This document shows positions 48,818 through 57,651 of a stretch of 64,000 bases of DNA, in pieces. Origin of the DNA: Bradyrhizobium barranii subsp. apii (GTDB taxonomy: Bacteria; Pseudomonadota; Alphaproteobacteria; Rhizobiales; Xanthobacteraceae); the NCBI RefSeq assembly GCF_011516635.5, contig NZ_CP096255.1, forward strand, positions 1 to 64,000. The letters are read 5' to 3'. A model generated the notes under the pieces. That model was not told the origin of the DNA. It saw nothing but the letters and a program-made list of their open reading frames with translations, and did no database searches. Made by a program: the position numbers and the translations under genes. Every line of letters starts with the position of its first letter. Position 1 is the stretch's first letter.

Positions 48818-49678
48818 ATGGCCGATTTGAGCCCTCTTCGCCGCCGCATGATCGAAGACATGACCGTCCGCAATCTGTCGCCGGCGACGCAAAGATCCTA
48901 CATCAGCGCGGTTTCGAAGTTCAGCCGCTATTTTGGCCGATCGCCTGACCGGTTAGAGCTGGAAGACGTCCGCGCCTTCCAGGTGCATTTGGTCTCGACC
49001 GGCATCTCATGGCCGGCGCTGAACCAGATCGTCTGTGCGCTACGGTTTTTCTACGGCGTCACGCTCGGCGAGGCGCTCATCCCAGAGCGCATTCCCTATG
49101 CGCGAGAACCGCGCAAGCTGCCGGTCGTTCTCAGCGCCGACGAAGTGGTTCAGTTTCTTGAAGCGGTATCGAGCCTGAAGAGCCGCGCCGCGCTCACCAC
49201 CGCCTATGCGGCCGGGCTCAGGGCCTCGGAGGTTGCGGGACTGCGGATCGAAGACATCGACAGCGCCCGCGGCGTCATCCAGGTGCGCCACGGCAAGGGC
49301 GCGAAGGATCGCAACGTGATGCTGTCGCCCCAGCTGCTGGGCATCCTGCGCACCTACTGGCGGCTCGCCCGGCCGCGGCTTTATCTGTTCCCTGGTCGTG
49401 ACGAAGATCATCCGATCGATCAGACCGTGCTGCATGCCGCCTGCCGGTCGGCGGTGAAGGCTGCGGGCCTGACCAAGCGCGTCACGCTGCACACGCTGCG
49501 CCACAGCTTCGCGACACATCTTCTCGAGAACGGAACCGATATCCGGATCATCCAGGTCTTGCTCGGGCACAATAATTTGTCGTCGACAGCGCGCTACACG
49601 CAGGTCGCCACCGATACGATCCGAGCGACGCAGAGCCCGCTCGATCGCCTGTCGCTGGAGGTGACGCCACCTGGATGA
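48818..49678 (+). CDS. Tyrosine recombinase of an IS91-type element
   Basis: The 286-residue integrase-like protein starts at ATG 48818, with CAGGAG 7 bases upstream. It has an N-terminal SAM-like core-binding domain (RRRMIEDMTVRNLSPATQRS, YISAVSKFSRYFGRSP) and a catalytic domain with Arg in GLRASEVAGL near 142, HTLRHSFATHLL near 228 and LLGHNNLSSTARYTQV near 251 with the nucleophilic Tyr. Its stop overlaps the start of an IS91 transposase gene (ATGA). Such recombinase plus HUH-transposase pairs are known in a subgroup of IS91 elements in rhizobia; the recombinase may resolve or assist transposition. Confidence 0.9.
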   Translation: MADLSPLRRRMIEDMTVRNLSPATQRSYISAVSKFSRYFGRSPDRLELEDVRAFQVHLVSTGISWPALNQIVCALRFFYGVTLGEALIPERIPYAREPRKLPVVLSADEVVQFLEAVSSLKSRAALTTAYAAGLRASEVAGLRIEDIDSARGVIQVRHGKGAKDRNVMLSPQLLGILRTYWRLARPRLYLFPGRDEDHPIDQTVLHAACRSAVKAAGLTKRVTLHTLRHSFATHLLENGTDIRIIQVLLGHNNLSSTARYTQVATDTIRATQSPLDRLSLEVTPPG

Positions 49679-50925
49679 CCCGCAGCGGGATGCGGGTCAT
49701 GACCCGCTCCGACATCCGCTCCAACAGGCCCGCCATCGAGATTGCCGATATTCTGCGCCGGCATGGCGACGCCTATCGCCGTGTACATGCCGGTCATCTG
49801 GGGCGGGTCGAGCGGCGCGTGATGAGCGCGATCGTTGCGTGCCGGACCGAGGCGCTCGGCGGCCACATGCAGGCTTGCGACGACTGCGGCACGACACGCG
49901 TTGCCTATAATTCCTGCCGCAATCGGCACTGTCCGAAGTGTCAGGGGAGAGCCCGAGCCGCGTGGCTCGCCGCGCGTCAAGCCGACCTGCTTCCGGTTCC
50001 CTATTTCCACGTCGTCTTTACACTTCCCGCACCGATCGCCGCGATCGCTTTCCAGAACAAGGCCGTCGTCTATGCCATCCTGTTCAAGGCTGCCGCCGAG
50101 GCGATGACGACGCTCGCCGCCAATCCACGCCGGCTCGGCGGTGCGATCGGCGGCGTCGCCGTCCTCCACACCTGGGGACAGACGCTGATGCATCATCCCC
50201 ACGTCCATTGCGTCGTTCCGGGTGGCGGCCTCTCGCCCGATGGCGCGCGCTGGACCGCTTGCCGACCGAACTTCTTCCTGGCCGTCAAACCGTTGTCCAG
50301 ACTATTTCGCACACTTTTTCTCAAACGTCTGTCGGCAGCCTTCAACTCCGGTGCCTTGCGTTTCTTCGGCGATCTCGGAGCTCTGGCCGAGCCGGCTGCC
50401 TTTGCGGCCCACCTCGACGCCATGCGACGCATCAACTGGGTTGTTTACGCCAAGCGGCCCTTCGGCGGACCCGCACAGGTCCTGGCCTATCTCGGCCGCT
50501 ACACCCATCGCGTCGCGATCGCCAACAGCCGGCTCGTCGCACTCGACGACGATCATGTCGCCTTCTCATGGAAGGACTATCGCCAAAACAGCGCGACAAA
50601 GATCATGAATCTCAAGCCCGATGAGTTCATTCGCCGTTTCCTGCTTCATACGCCGCCTGACGGCTTCCACCGCATCCGCCACTTCGGCTTCATGGCCAAC
50701 CGCCATCGCGCTGCCAAGCTCGCCCTTTGCCGCGAACTTCTCGATCATGAGCGAACAGCCCCAAACGATGGCCAGCCGTCGCCTGTGGATTCGGAGGCTC
50801 AAACCTGGGCCGAGGTTCCTGCCTGTCCCGATTGTGGTGGCGTCATGCGCATCATTGAGCGCTTTCGACATAGCTTCAGACGCCCCAGCCCTCGAACATC
50901 ACCGTTCCGATGCGACACATCGTGA
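49675..50925 (+). CDS. IS91-family (HUH-type) transposase
   Basis: The 416-residue product has an N-terminal zinc finger (CDDCGTTRVAYNSCRNRHCPKCQ near residue 63), the HUH-like metal site in LMHHPHVHCVVPGGG near 173 and a nucleophile-tyrosine region AYLGRYTHRVAIAN near 272. IS91 transposases nick and move DNA by rolling-circle replication without target duplication. The C-terminal part has a second CPDCGG motif. The gene is intact and coupled to the upstream recombinase by a 4-base overlap. Confidence 0.9.
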   Translation: MTRSGMRVMTRSDIRSNRPAIEIADILRRHGDAYRRVHAGHLGRVERRVMSAIVACRTEALGGHMQACDDCGTTRVAYNSCRNRHCPKCQGRARAAWLAARQADLLPVPYFHVVFTLPAPIAAIAFQNKAVVYAILFKAAAEAMTTLAANPRRLGGAIGGVAVLHTWGQTLMHHPHVHCVVPGGGLSPDGARWTACRPNFFLAVKPLSRLFRTLFLKRLSAAFNSGALRFFGDLGALAEPAAFAAHLDAMRRINWVVYAKRPFGGPAQVLAYLGRYTHRVAIANSRLVALDDDHVAFSWKDYRQNSATKIMNLKPDEFIRRFLLHTPPDGFHRIRHFGFMANRHRAAKLALCRELLDHERTAPNDGQPSPVDSEAQTWAEVPACPDCGGVMRIIERFRHSFRRPSPRTSPFRCDTS

Positions 50926-51285
50926 GCCAAGTCATGTCGTGCACGACGATCATCATTCGTCATTTCGCTCCCAGCGTCTCGATCATCGCGGACGATGTCG
51001 AATCCGTGCTGTCACACTGCGCGACAACAACCGTCCGATGCAGCAAAAGGCCTATCGCGATCTCAGGCGAAGCGCGTCTGATCTCAACTCTTCCAGGATG
51101 CGCACTCCTGTGTCTCTGCCTCACGCGCCGAGCCAGCAGATCGGGCATGGCGATCTCGAACAATCCCCATAGCTGCAAAACCGCGAATAGCCTCCCGCGC
51201 CTTCGTTCAATCCGGCTTCAATGAGGTCGCGTCATAAGCGCCTGCCGCGCCCTCGCGTGAGCGCGACCTCACAGAACCCTCCAGA
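50926..51285. other. Non-coding junction between IS91-type and IS5-type elements
   Basis: About 360 bases without a supported gene. It should contain the downstream end of the IS91-type element. A GCGCCCTCGCGTGAGCGCG palindrome lies near 51250. Confidence 0.45.
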
Positions 51286-51589
51286 TTCCCTTTCGCAGCG
51301 GACCATGATTCTGTGTTGCATCGGAGGGGACGATGCGACCGAAGAAGCACAAGACGACGGGATCGAACGACCTGTTCCGGGCGCGGCTGGACCAGATCAT
51401 CAATCTGAAGCACGAGCTGGTTCTGTTGGCCGGCAAGATCGATTGGGACTGGATCGACGGCGAGATCGCGCCGCTCTACAGCGAGAACGGCCGGCCGGGG
51501 ATCGAGACCCGCTTCATGATCGGGCTGCTGTTGCTCAAGCAGATTTACGGGCTGTCCGATGAGGGGATTTGCGAGCGCTGGGTCCACGA

Positions 51590-51690
51590 TGCATGTTTCG
51601 CGGGATCGTGAGCACGGATTTCAGGGGATCGTGAGCAGAGATTTCAGACGATCGTGAGCACGGATTTCGCGGGATCGTGAGCAGCTTTTC
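51590..51690. repeat. Multiple terminal repeats of the IS21 left end
   Basis: Four tandem-spaced GATCGTGAGCA words occur between 51606 and 51680, each preceded by GCGG or a similar word and followed by GATTTC or CTTTTC. The right end (54109-54181) has inverted versions, GCTCACGATC and GCTCATGATC. These are presumably IstA binding sites. Confidence 0.85.
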
Positions 51691-51762
51691 AGCAACTCAG
51701 CCCGCTTCGGCCGACAACTCAACCGGCTTAGGAACTGCCTCGTCAGTGAACGAGGAAGGCCG

Positions 51763-53304
51763 ATGCCCACCCAGAGATTGTCGATGCGCCGGATCAAAGA
51801 GGTTCTCCGCTTAAAACATGTTCAAGGCTTGCCGGAGCGAGCCATCGCGCGCACCTTGGGCATCAGCAACGGCGCCGTGCACAGCTATCTACGCCGAGCC
51901 GGGGCTGCCGGGCTGAACTGGCCGTTGCCGGCCGGAATGAGCGACGAGGACCTGGAGCTGCTGCTTTTCCCGGCGCCGAGGCCTGCGTCGCAGAGCCCCC
52001 AGCGGGCCGTTCCCGACTGGGGCTATGTCGACAAGGAGCTGCGCCGACGCAACGTGACCCGTCGGCTGCTGTGGGACGAGTATCGCGCCACCCATCCCGA
52101 TGGCTTCGGCTACACCTGGTTCTGCACGACGTACGAGGCCTGGAAGGGGCGAGCCCGGCCTTCGATGCGGCAGACGCATCTGGGCGGCGAGAAGGTTTTC
52201 GTGGATTTCGCCGGCGACACCATCGACGTCATCGATCCCTCAAACGGGGAAGTGCAGTCGATGAAGCTGTTCGTCGCGGCGATGGGCGCCTCCAACTATA
52301 CCTATGCCGAGGCCTGTCCAAGCGAGGGGCTCGCCGACTGGATCCGGGTCCACATCAATCTTTTCGCCTTCCTCGGCGGCGTGCCGACATTCGTAGTCTG
52401 CGACAATCTCAAGGCCGCCGTCACCAATCCCGACCGCCACGATCCCGGCCTCAACCGAACCTATGCCGAGATGGCGAGCCATTACGGCACGGCCATTCTC
52501 GCAGCCCGGCCGCGGCGCCCAAAAGATAAGGCAAAGGTCGAAGTTGCGGTGCAAGTCGCCCAGCGATGGATTCTGGCGCGGCTGCGCAACCAACGCTTCT
52601 TTTCGTTGGCGGAGCTGAACGCAGCCATCAAAACACTCGTCGTCGAACTCAATGCAAGGCAGATGCGCGACTTTGGCGCCAGTCGCGCCGAACTGTTCGC
52701 CGAGCTCGACAAGCCCAAGCTTACAAAGCTGCCGGACCAGGCTTACGCTTTCGCACGCTGGAAGCGATGCCGGATCGGCCCCGACTATCATATCGAGATC
52801 GATGGACACTGGTATTCCGCGCCGTATCGGCTCATCCGTGAGCTTGTCGACGCACGCATCGATGACAGAACGGTCGAGATCTTCCACAACGGCCGCAGGA
52901 TCGCCAGCCACGCCCGCGCGCCCAACCGGCGGGGCCACACCACCATCGCCGACCATATGCCCAGCGCCCATCGGCGCTACGGTCAATGGACGCCCGCCGG
53001 AGTGATCGTCGCCGGCGAGCGGATCGGTCCGTCGACCGCCGCCTTCTTCCAGGCCGTGATCGCGGCCCGGCCGCATCCCGAGCAAGGCTTTCGCACCTGC
53101 CTCGGCATTCTGTCACTGGTCAAAAGCTACAGCGCGGAGCGCGTCGAAGCGGCCTGCCGGCGCGGCATTCTGATCAAGGCGCGATCCGTCGCCTCGATCC
53201 GCTCCATCCTCCAGAACGGTCTGGATCGTACCTTTCTCGACGAGCCCTCCGAACACCAACCCCTGCGCCACGGCAACATCCGCGGCCGCGATTATTTTCA
53301 CTGA
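51763..53304 (+). CDS. istA: IS21 transposase IstA
   Basis: The 513-residue DDE transposase has an N-terminal helix-turn-helix (GLPERAIARTLGISNGAVHSYLRR near 27). An rve integrase core follows, with EKVFVDFAGDTIDVID near 147, FVVCDNLKAAV near 211 and PKDKAKVEVAVQ near 255 for the D, D and E. The C-terminal beta domain (DGHWYSAPYRLI) is DNA-binding. The start is ATG 51763. It is the first gene of the istAB pair. Confidence 0.93.
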   Translation: MPTQRLSMRRIKEVLRLKHVQGLPERAIARTLGISNGAVHSYLRRAGAAGLNWPLPAGMSDEDLELLLFPAPRPASQSPQRAVPDWGYVDKELRRRNVTRRLLWDEYRATHPDGFGYTWFCTTYEAWKGRARPSMRQTHLGGEKVFVDFAGDTIDVIDPSNGEVQSMKLFVAAMGASNYTYAEACPSEGLADWIRVHINLFAFLGGVPTFVVCDNLKAAVTNPDRHDPGLNRTYAEMASHYGTAILAARPRRPKDKAKVEVAVQVAQRWILARLRNQRFFSLAELNAAIKTLVVELNARQMRDFGASRAELFAELDKPKLTKLPDQAYAFARWKRCRIGPDYHIEIDGHWYSAPYRLIRELVDARIDDRTVEIFHNGRRIASHARAPNRRGHTTIADHMPSAHRRYGQWTPAGVIVAGERIGPSTAAFFQAVIAARPHPEQGFRTCLGILSLVKSYSAERVEAACRRGILIKARSVASIRSILQNGLDRTFLDEPSEHQPLRHGNIRGRDYFH

Positions 53305-53320
53305 AGCCAAGGAGACCTGT

Positions 53321-54082
53321 ATGCTCAACCATCCCACCCACGAACGCCTGATCGAGCTCGGCTTGAGCGGCATGGCCAAGGCCTTCGAGGAGCAGCGACG
53401 ATCGCCTGATCTCGAAGCCTTGCCGTTCGAAGATCGCATCGGCCTGCTGGTCGACCGGGAAGCGGCGGAACGCGACACCAGGCGGCTCACCACGCGCCTC
53501 AAGCTGGCCTCGCTCCGCCAGAATGCCTGCGTGGAGGACGTCGATTTGCGCACGCCGCGGGGTATCGACCGGGCCGTCTTCGCCAAGCTCGCCAGCGGCG
53601 ACTGGATCGATCGCCACGAGAATTTGCTCATAACCGGGGCGACCGGATTGGGCAAAAGTTGGTTAGCCTGTGCCCTCGGCCACAAGGCCTGCCGAGATAA
53701 TCGCTCGGTCCTCTATCACCGCGTCCCAAGATTGTTCGAAGCGTTGGGGCTCGCGCGGGGCGATGGACGTTATGCCCGCTTGCTCAAAACCCTTGGCCGC
53801 GCCCAGGTTCTGATTTTGGATGATTGGGGATTGTCGGTGCTCACCGCTGCCGAGCGGCGCGATCTACTGGAAATCCTTGACGATCGCCATGGCCGCTCCT
53901 CCACCATCGTAACCAGCCAACTCCCTGTGGACACATGGCACGAAGTTATCGGAGATCCCACGCTAGGCGACGCGATTCTGGATCGCCTCGTCCACAACGC
54001 TCACCGCCTCCAGCTTGCTGGCGAAAGCATGCGAAAACGCAACGCCAAAACCATCACCCTTGACGAGCAGCCAGAACGCTGA
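53321..54082 (+). CDS. istB: IS21 helper ATPase IstB
   Basis: The 253-residue AAA+ protein has Walker A GATGLGKSWLACALG near residue 106 and Walker B VLILDDWGLS near 166, with the DnaC-like IstB pattern. It assembles on target DNA and stimulates IstA. The gene starts 16 bases after istA, behind AAGGAGA. Confidence 0.93.
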   Translation: MLNHPTHERLIELGLSGMAKAFEEQRRSPDLEALPFEDRIGLLVDREAAERDTRRLTTRLKLASLRQNACVEDVDLRTPRGIDRAVFAKLASGDWIDRHENLLITGATGLGKSWLACALGHKACRDNRSVLYHRVPRLFEALGLARGDGRYARLLKTLGRAQVLILDDWGLSVLTAAERRDLLEILDDRHGRSSTIVTSQLPVDTWHEVIGDPTLGDAILDRLVHNAHRLQLAGESMRKRNAKTITLDEQPER

Positions 54083-54665
54083 CCCTATCACCGCCTCGGC
54101 CGGAGCGAGGCTGCTCACGATCGTCTGAATTCGGCGCTCATGATCGCGCGAAATCGCTGCTCACGATCACTGAAATATGCATCCACGACCCGTATTTCCA
54201 GTACTTCACCGGCGAAGAGTTCTTCCAGCACGCCTTCCCGCACGAGCGATCGGACCTGAGCCATTGGCGCAAGCGGCTCGGCGACAAGCTGGAACTGCTG
54301 CTGGCCGAGAGCCTGCGGGTGGCGCACGAGGCCGGCGCGTTACGCGGCCAGGACCTCAAGCGGGTCACGGTCGATACCACGGTGCAGCCAAAGGCCATCA
54401 CCTTTCCGACCGACGCCAAGCTGCTGCATGCGGCCATCAAGGGGCTCAACCGCCTGGCGAGAAGGCACGGCGTCAGGCTGCGGCAGTCCTATTCTCGGAT
54501 CGCCAAGGCCGCCGCGATGATGGCGGGCCGCTACGCCCATGCCAAACAATTCAGGCGGCATCAGCGGCAGTTGCGTAGTAAGCGTAGCGCCGAGGCCCGT
54601 CTGATTGTTTGTGCGGAGTCTTGAGAGCACCGTTAGAAGAGTCATCTTCTGGAAGGGTGCTCACA

Positions 54666-55088
54666 ATGGACGACCATTCTGACGACATAAGACGACCGTT
54701 GTCACCGCGTATTGAAGTGTTCGCTGGCGCAGGTCGAAAGCGCTGGCCGGATGATTTGAAGGCGCAGATTGCGGCGGAAAGCCTCGAACCGGGGGCGGTT
54801 GTAACAGACGTCGCTCGTCGCCATGGCTGCCGGCCCCAGCAGGTGCATGATTGGCGGCGCCGGGCGCGTTTGGGCCAGTTGGTATTGCCGGCGTCGGCGG
54901 ACACGCTGTCGTTCGTGCCGGTGGTGTCGGAATTAGCGTTGCCTGCGGCCGCAGAGCCCTCCGGTTCGCCGGAAGCAGCCATTGTTACGGTTGAGTTCCA
55001 GGGCGCGCGCGTGGAGGTGCGCGGGGCGCCTGGCCTTGCTGCGTTGAGCGATGTGTTCATTGCGCTGCGACGGACACGTTCATGCTGA
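54666..55088 (+). CDS. tnpA: IS66 accessory protein TnpA
   Basis: The 140-residue product has a helix-turn-helix region (RWPDDLKAQIAAESLEPGAVV, VARRHGCRPQQVHDWRRRAR), as in the IS66 Orf1 family. A C-terminal VTVEFQGARVEVRGAPGLAAL segment is also typical of the family. The start is ATG 54666, with GGAAGGG upstream. Its stop overlaps the tnpB start by 7 bases. Confidence 0.88.
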   Translation: MDDHSDDIRRPLSPRIEVFAGAGRKRWPDDLKAQIAAESLEPGAVVTDVARRHGCRPQQVHDWRRRARLGQLVLPASADTLSFVPVVSELALPAAAEPSGSPEAAIVTVEFQGARVEVRGAPGLAALSDVFIALRRTRSC

Positions 55089-55435
55089 CGATGCCGGCGA
55101 GCCTCATGATCTACGTGGCGACGCAACCTGTGGACTTCAGGAAGGGTGCAGAGGGCTTGGCGCTGCTGGCGAAGGATACGCTGGGCCATGACCCGATGAA
55201 GGGCGTGGCGGTGGTGTTCCGTGCGAAGCGCGCCGATCGGGTGAAGATCGTCGTCTGGGATGGCAGCGGCCTTGTGATGTACTGGAAGCGGCTCGATGGC
55301 AGCGGCTTCAAATGGCCACCCATCGTGGCCGGTGTGATGCGGATGAATGGGGCCCAGCTGTCAGCACTGCTGGCCGGCATGGATTGGACGCGCATGCACG
55401 CGCCTCGGATCCCGCAGCCGAAAGCGCTTGCGTAA
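55082..55435 (+). CDS. tnpB: IS66 accessory protein TnpB
   Basis: The 117-residue product carries the IS66 Orf2 pattern: YVATQPVDFRKGAEGLALLA, VVFRAKRADRVKIVVWDGSG, then LVMYWKRLDGSGFKWP. It is required for IS66 transposition, with an unknown biochemical role. ATG 55082 overlaps the tnpA stop codon; a second ATG at 55091 could also serve. Confidence 0.92.
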   Translation: MLTMPASLMIYVATQPVDFRKGAEGLALLAKDTLGHDPMKGVAVVFRAKRADRVKIVVWDGSGLVMYWKRLDGSGFKWPPIVAGVMRMNGAQLSALLAGMDWTRMHAPRIPQPKALA

Positions 55436-55486
55436 AAATGCAAATCATCGCTGCATCGTGACGCGAAGCATGGCAAGCTCGGGCCA

Positions 55487-57052
55487 ATGAGTGATTTGCC
55501 TGATGAGCTACCGAGCGATCCAGCCGAGTTGCGTGCCTTTGCCGCGGCTCTGCTGGATCGCTGCGCCCGGCTCGAGCGGTTGCTCAAGCTTGCGAAAGAT
55601 GCGCAGTTCGGTCGGTCCTCGGAAAAGCTGGACGCTGATCAGCTGCAGCTTGTTCTGGAGGATATCGATCAGGCCGTTGCGGCTCTCGAAGCCGCCGAGA
55701 ATCGTGCCAATCCCAAAACAGGCGAGAAGAGAGCTGCCGCGCGCAGAGCCAACCGTGGTCAGCTGCCGGAGCATTTGCCGCGCGTCATCGAGACTATGAT
55801 GCCGGCCGAGAGCTGCTGCCCGTCTTGTAAGGGCAACCTCTTCGAGATTGGTCAGGATGAGAGCCAGAGGCTCGACGTCGTTCCGGCGCAGTATCGCGTC
55901 ATCATCACCCGCCGTCCCAAGCTGGCCTGCCGCGCCTGTCATGGCGTCGTCCTGCAGCACGCGGCTCCCGAGCGATTGATCAGGGGAGGATTGCCCACCG
56001 AGCGGCTGGTCGCGCATGTGATCGATGCCAAGTATCACTGGCATTTGCCGCTTTACCGCCAGGCGCAGATGCTGGCGACGCACGGAATAGCGCTGGATCG
56101 TTCCACGCTCGCCTTCTGGGTCGGCTATGCCGCCCAGGAATTGAAGCCCGTGTGGCATCGTCTGCGCCAGCTTCTGCTCGCCTCCTCGAAGCTCTGTGTC
56201 GATGAGACCCCGGCGCCGGTGCTGGATCCGGGGCGCGGCAGAACAAAAACCGGCTACTTCTGGGCGCTGTCACGCGATGACAGGCCTTGGGCCGGACCTG
56301 ATCCGCCTGGGGTAGTCTATGCCTATGCACCGGGCCGCGGCGCCGTTCATGGCTTGCGGCTGCTGGAGGGCTATCGCGGCATCATCCACTGCGACGGCTA
56401 TCAGGCTTACAAGACCATGACCCGAGAGACGCGTGCGGACGCCCTGTCCGGGACGCTCGCCTTCTGCTGGTCGCATCTGCGGCGCCAGTTTGTGAAGATC
56501 GAGCGGGAGGCTGCGCCTGCGCCAGCTCCGGTTGCCCGCGAGGCTCTTGAGCGCATCGCCCAGCTTTACGCGGTCGAGAAGGCCCTCCGCGGCCGATCTG
56601 CGGACGAGCGCCGTGCTGGCCGACAAGCGCATACCCGGCCTCTGGTTGCAGCCTTGAAGCAGTGGTTTGAGGCCAAGCTCGATCACCTTGCGCAGAAGAG
56701 CGACACGGCGAAGGCTTTGCGCTATGCACTACGTCATTGGGACGGCCTGACGCTCTATCTTGATGATGGGCGCATCGAAATGGACACGAATGCTGTCGAG
56801 CGTGCGATGCGACCGATCAAGCTCAACGCCAAGAACTCTCTTTTTGCCGGTTGCGACGAAGGCGCCGGGAATTGGGCATTGCTGGCTTCGCTCATTGAGA
56901 CCTGTAAGCTCAATGGCGTCAGTGCCGAGCACTGGCTCGCTGACGTTCTCGCCAAGCTCGTCAATGGTTGGCCTGCAGCGCGACTGGACGAACTGCTTCC
57001 CTGGGCGTCGACCTATACGATGCATACACGCGATCCGAGGCTGGCGGCATGA
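55487..57052 (+). CDS. tnpC: IS66 transposase TnpC
   Basis: The 521-residue DDE transposase has an N-terminal leucine-rich coiled coil (RCARLERLLKLAKDAQFGRSS), a zinc finger (CCPSCKGNLFEIG near 107 and CRACHG near 145), and the catalytic core with LCVDETPAPVLDPG near 240 and IIHCDGYQAYKTM near 300. The C-terminal IS66 domain includes NSLFAGCDEGAGNWALLASL near 449. The frame is intact. Its stop overlaps the next gene's start. Confidence 0.93.
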   Translation: MSDLPDELPSDPAELRAFAAALLDRCARLERLLKLAKDAQFGRSSEKLDADQLQLVLEDIDQAVAALEAAENRANPKTGEKRAAARRANRGQLPEHLPRVIETMMPAESCCPSCKGNLFEIGQDESQRLDVVPAQYRVIITRRPKLACRACHGVVLQHAAPERLIRGGLPTERLVAHVIDAKYHWHLPLYRQAQMLATHGIALDRSTLAFWVGYAAQELKPVWHRLRQLLLASSKLCVDETPAPVLDPGRGRTKTGYFWALSRDDRPWAGPDPPGVVYAYAPGRGAVHGLRLLEGYRGIIHCDGYQAYKTMTRETRADALSGTLAFCWSHLRRQFVKIEREAAPAPAPVAREALERIAQLYAVEKALRGRSADERRAGRQAHTRPLVAALKQWFEAKLDHLAQKSDTAKALRYALRHWDGLTLYLDDGRIEMDTNAVERAMRPIKLNAKNSLFAGCDEGAGNWALLASLIETCKLNGVSAEHWLADVLAKLVNGWPAARLDELLPWASTYTMHTRDPRLAA

Positions 57053-57651
57053 GCCTGAACACGACCGCGGTCCGGATCAAGGTGACCCTCAAGGATGTGA
57101 AGCCGGAGGTGATGCGTCGCCTTGTCGTACCCGTCACCCTGCGCCTTGATCGGCTGCATCTGACGCTTCAGGAGGCATTCGGCTGGACGAACAGTCACCT
57201 CTTCGAGTTCTTTGCTGGTGAGGCACATTGGGGGATTCCCGACCCCGACAATGATTACGGTCACCAGCCCATGGATGCCCGCAAAGCGCGGCTGTGCGAT
57301 ATCGTTCGCGAGACCGGCGCCAAGACGATCCACTATCTCTATGACTTCGGCGACAGCTGGGACCATGTGATCAAGCTCGAAAAATGGTTCGAGAACACCA
57401 CGACGGAGGGGCTTCCCTTCCTGCTCGAGGCCGCCGGTCGTTGTCCTCCGGAAGACGTCGGCGGTGCGCCAGGCTATGCCGAATACCTCGCCGCCATCAG
57501 CGACCCCGCCCATCCCGAGCACGGACACATGCGCCTCTGGGGCCCGGAGCGGTTCGATCCCAACGTCGTCGACCGGAAGGCACTCGAAGCCGCCGTCAAC
57601 GCGTTGTCCGACACAAGGAAGCCGCGGCGACGCGCCACGCGAACAAAATAG
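57049..57651 (+). CDS. Plasmid pRiA4b ORF-3-like protein carried by the IS66 element
   Basis: The 200-residue product starts RIKVTLKDVKPEVMRRLVVP and has LHLTLQEAFGWTNSHLFEFF, THYLYDFGDSWDH-like residues (HYLYDFGDSWDHVIKLEKW near 98) and CPPEDVGGAPGYAEYL near 146. This is the pattern of the pRiA4b ORF-3 family, of unknown function. ATG 57049 overlaps the tnpC stop (ATGA), and the gene lies wholly inside the IS66 inverted repeats, so it is a fourth gene of the element. The C-terminus is basic (KPRRRATRTK). Confidence 0.85.
   Translation: MSLNTTAVRIKVTLKDVKPEVMRRLVVPVTLRLDRLHLTLQEAFGWTNSHLFEFFAGEAHWGIPDPDNDYGHQPMDARKARLCDIVRETGAKTIHYLYDFGDSWDHVIKLEKWFENTTTEGLPFLLEAAGRCPPEDVGGAPGYAEYLAAISDPAHPEHGHMRLWGPERFDPNVVDRKALEAAVNALSDTRKPRRRATRTK

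Larger units (their letters stand above)
48818..50925 (+). mobile_element. IS91-type element (recombinase plus transposase)
   Basis: Coordinates cover the two coupled genes only. IS91 elements lack terminal inverted repeats and target duplications, so the true ends (ori-like end downstream, ter-like end upstream) cannot be set from one copy. They lie within 48501-48817 and 50926-51285. Confidence 0.75.
51590..54181 (+). mobile_element. IS21-family element with 7-bp target duplication
   Basis: The 2592-bp element is bounded by TCCACGA at 51583-51589 and 54182-54188. The ends are TGCATGTTTCGCGGGATCG and, inverted, TGCATATTTCAGTGATCG, with the TG...CA termini typical of IS21. Several copies of a GATCGTGAGCA...GATTTC unit lie inside both ends. 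It carries istA and istB and looks complete. Confidence 0.93.

Noticed and set aside
51606..51690. Short regularly repeated GATCGTGAGCA words as a CRISPR-like array
   Set aside because: They lie within the IS21 left end, have inverted counterparts at the right end, and the spacers are too short and similar.
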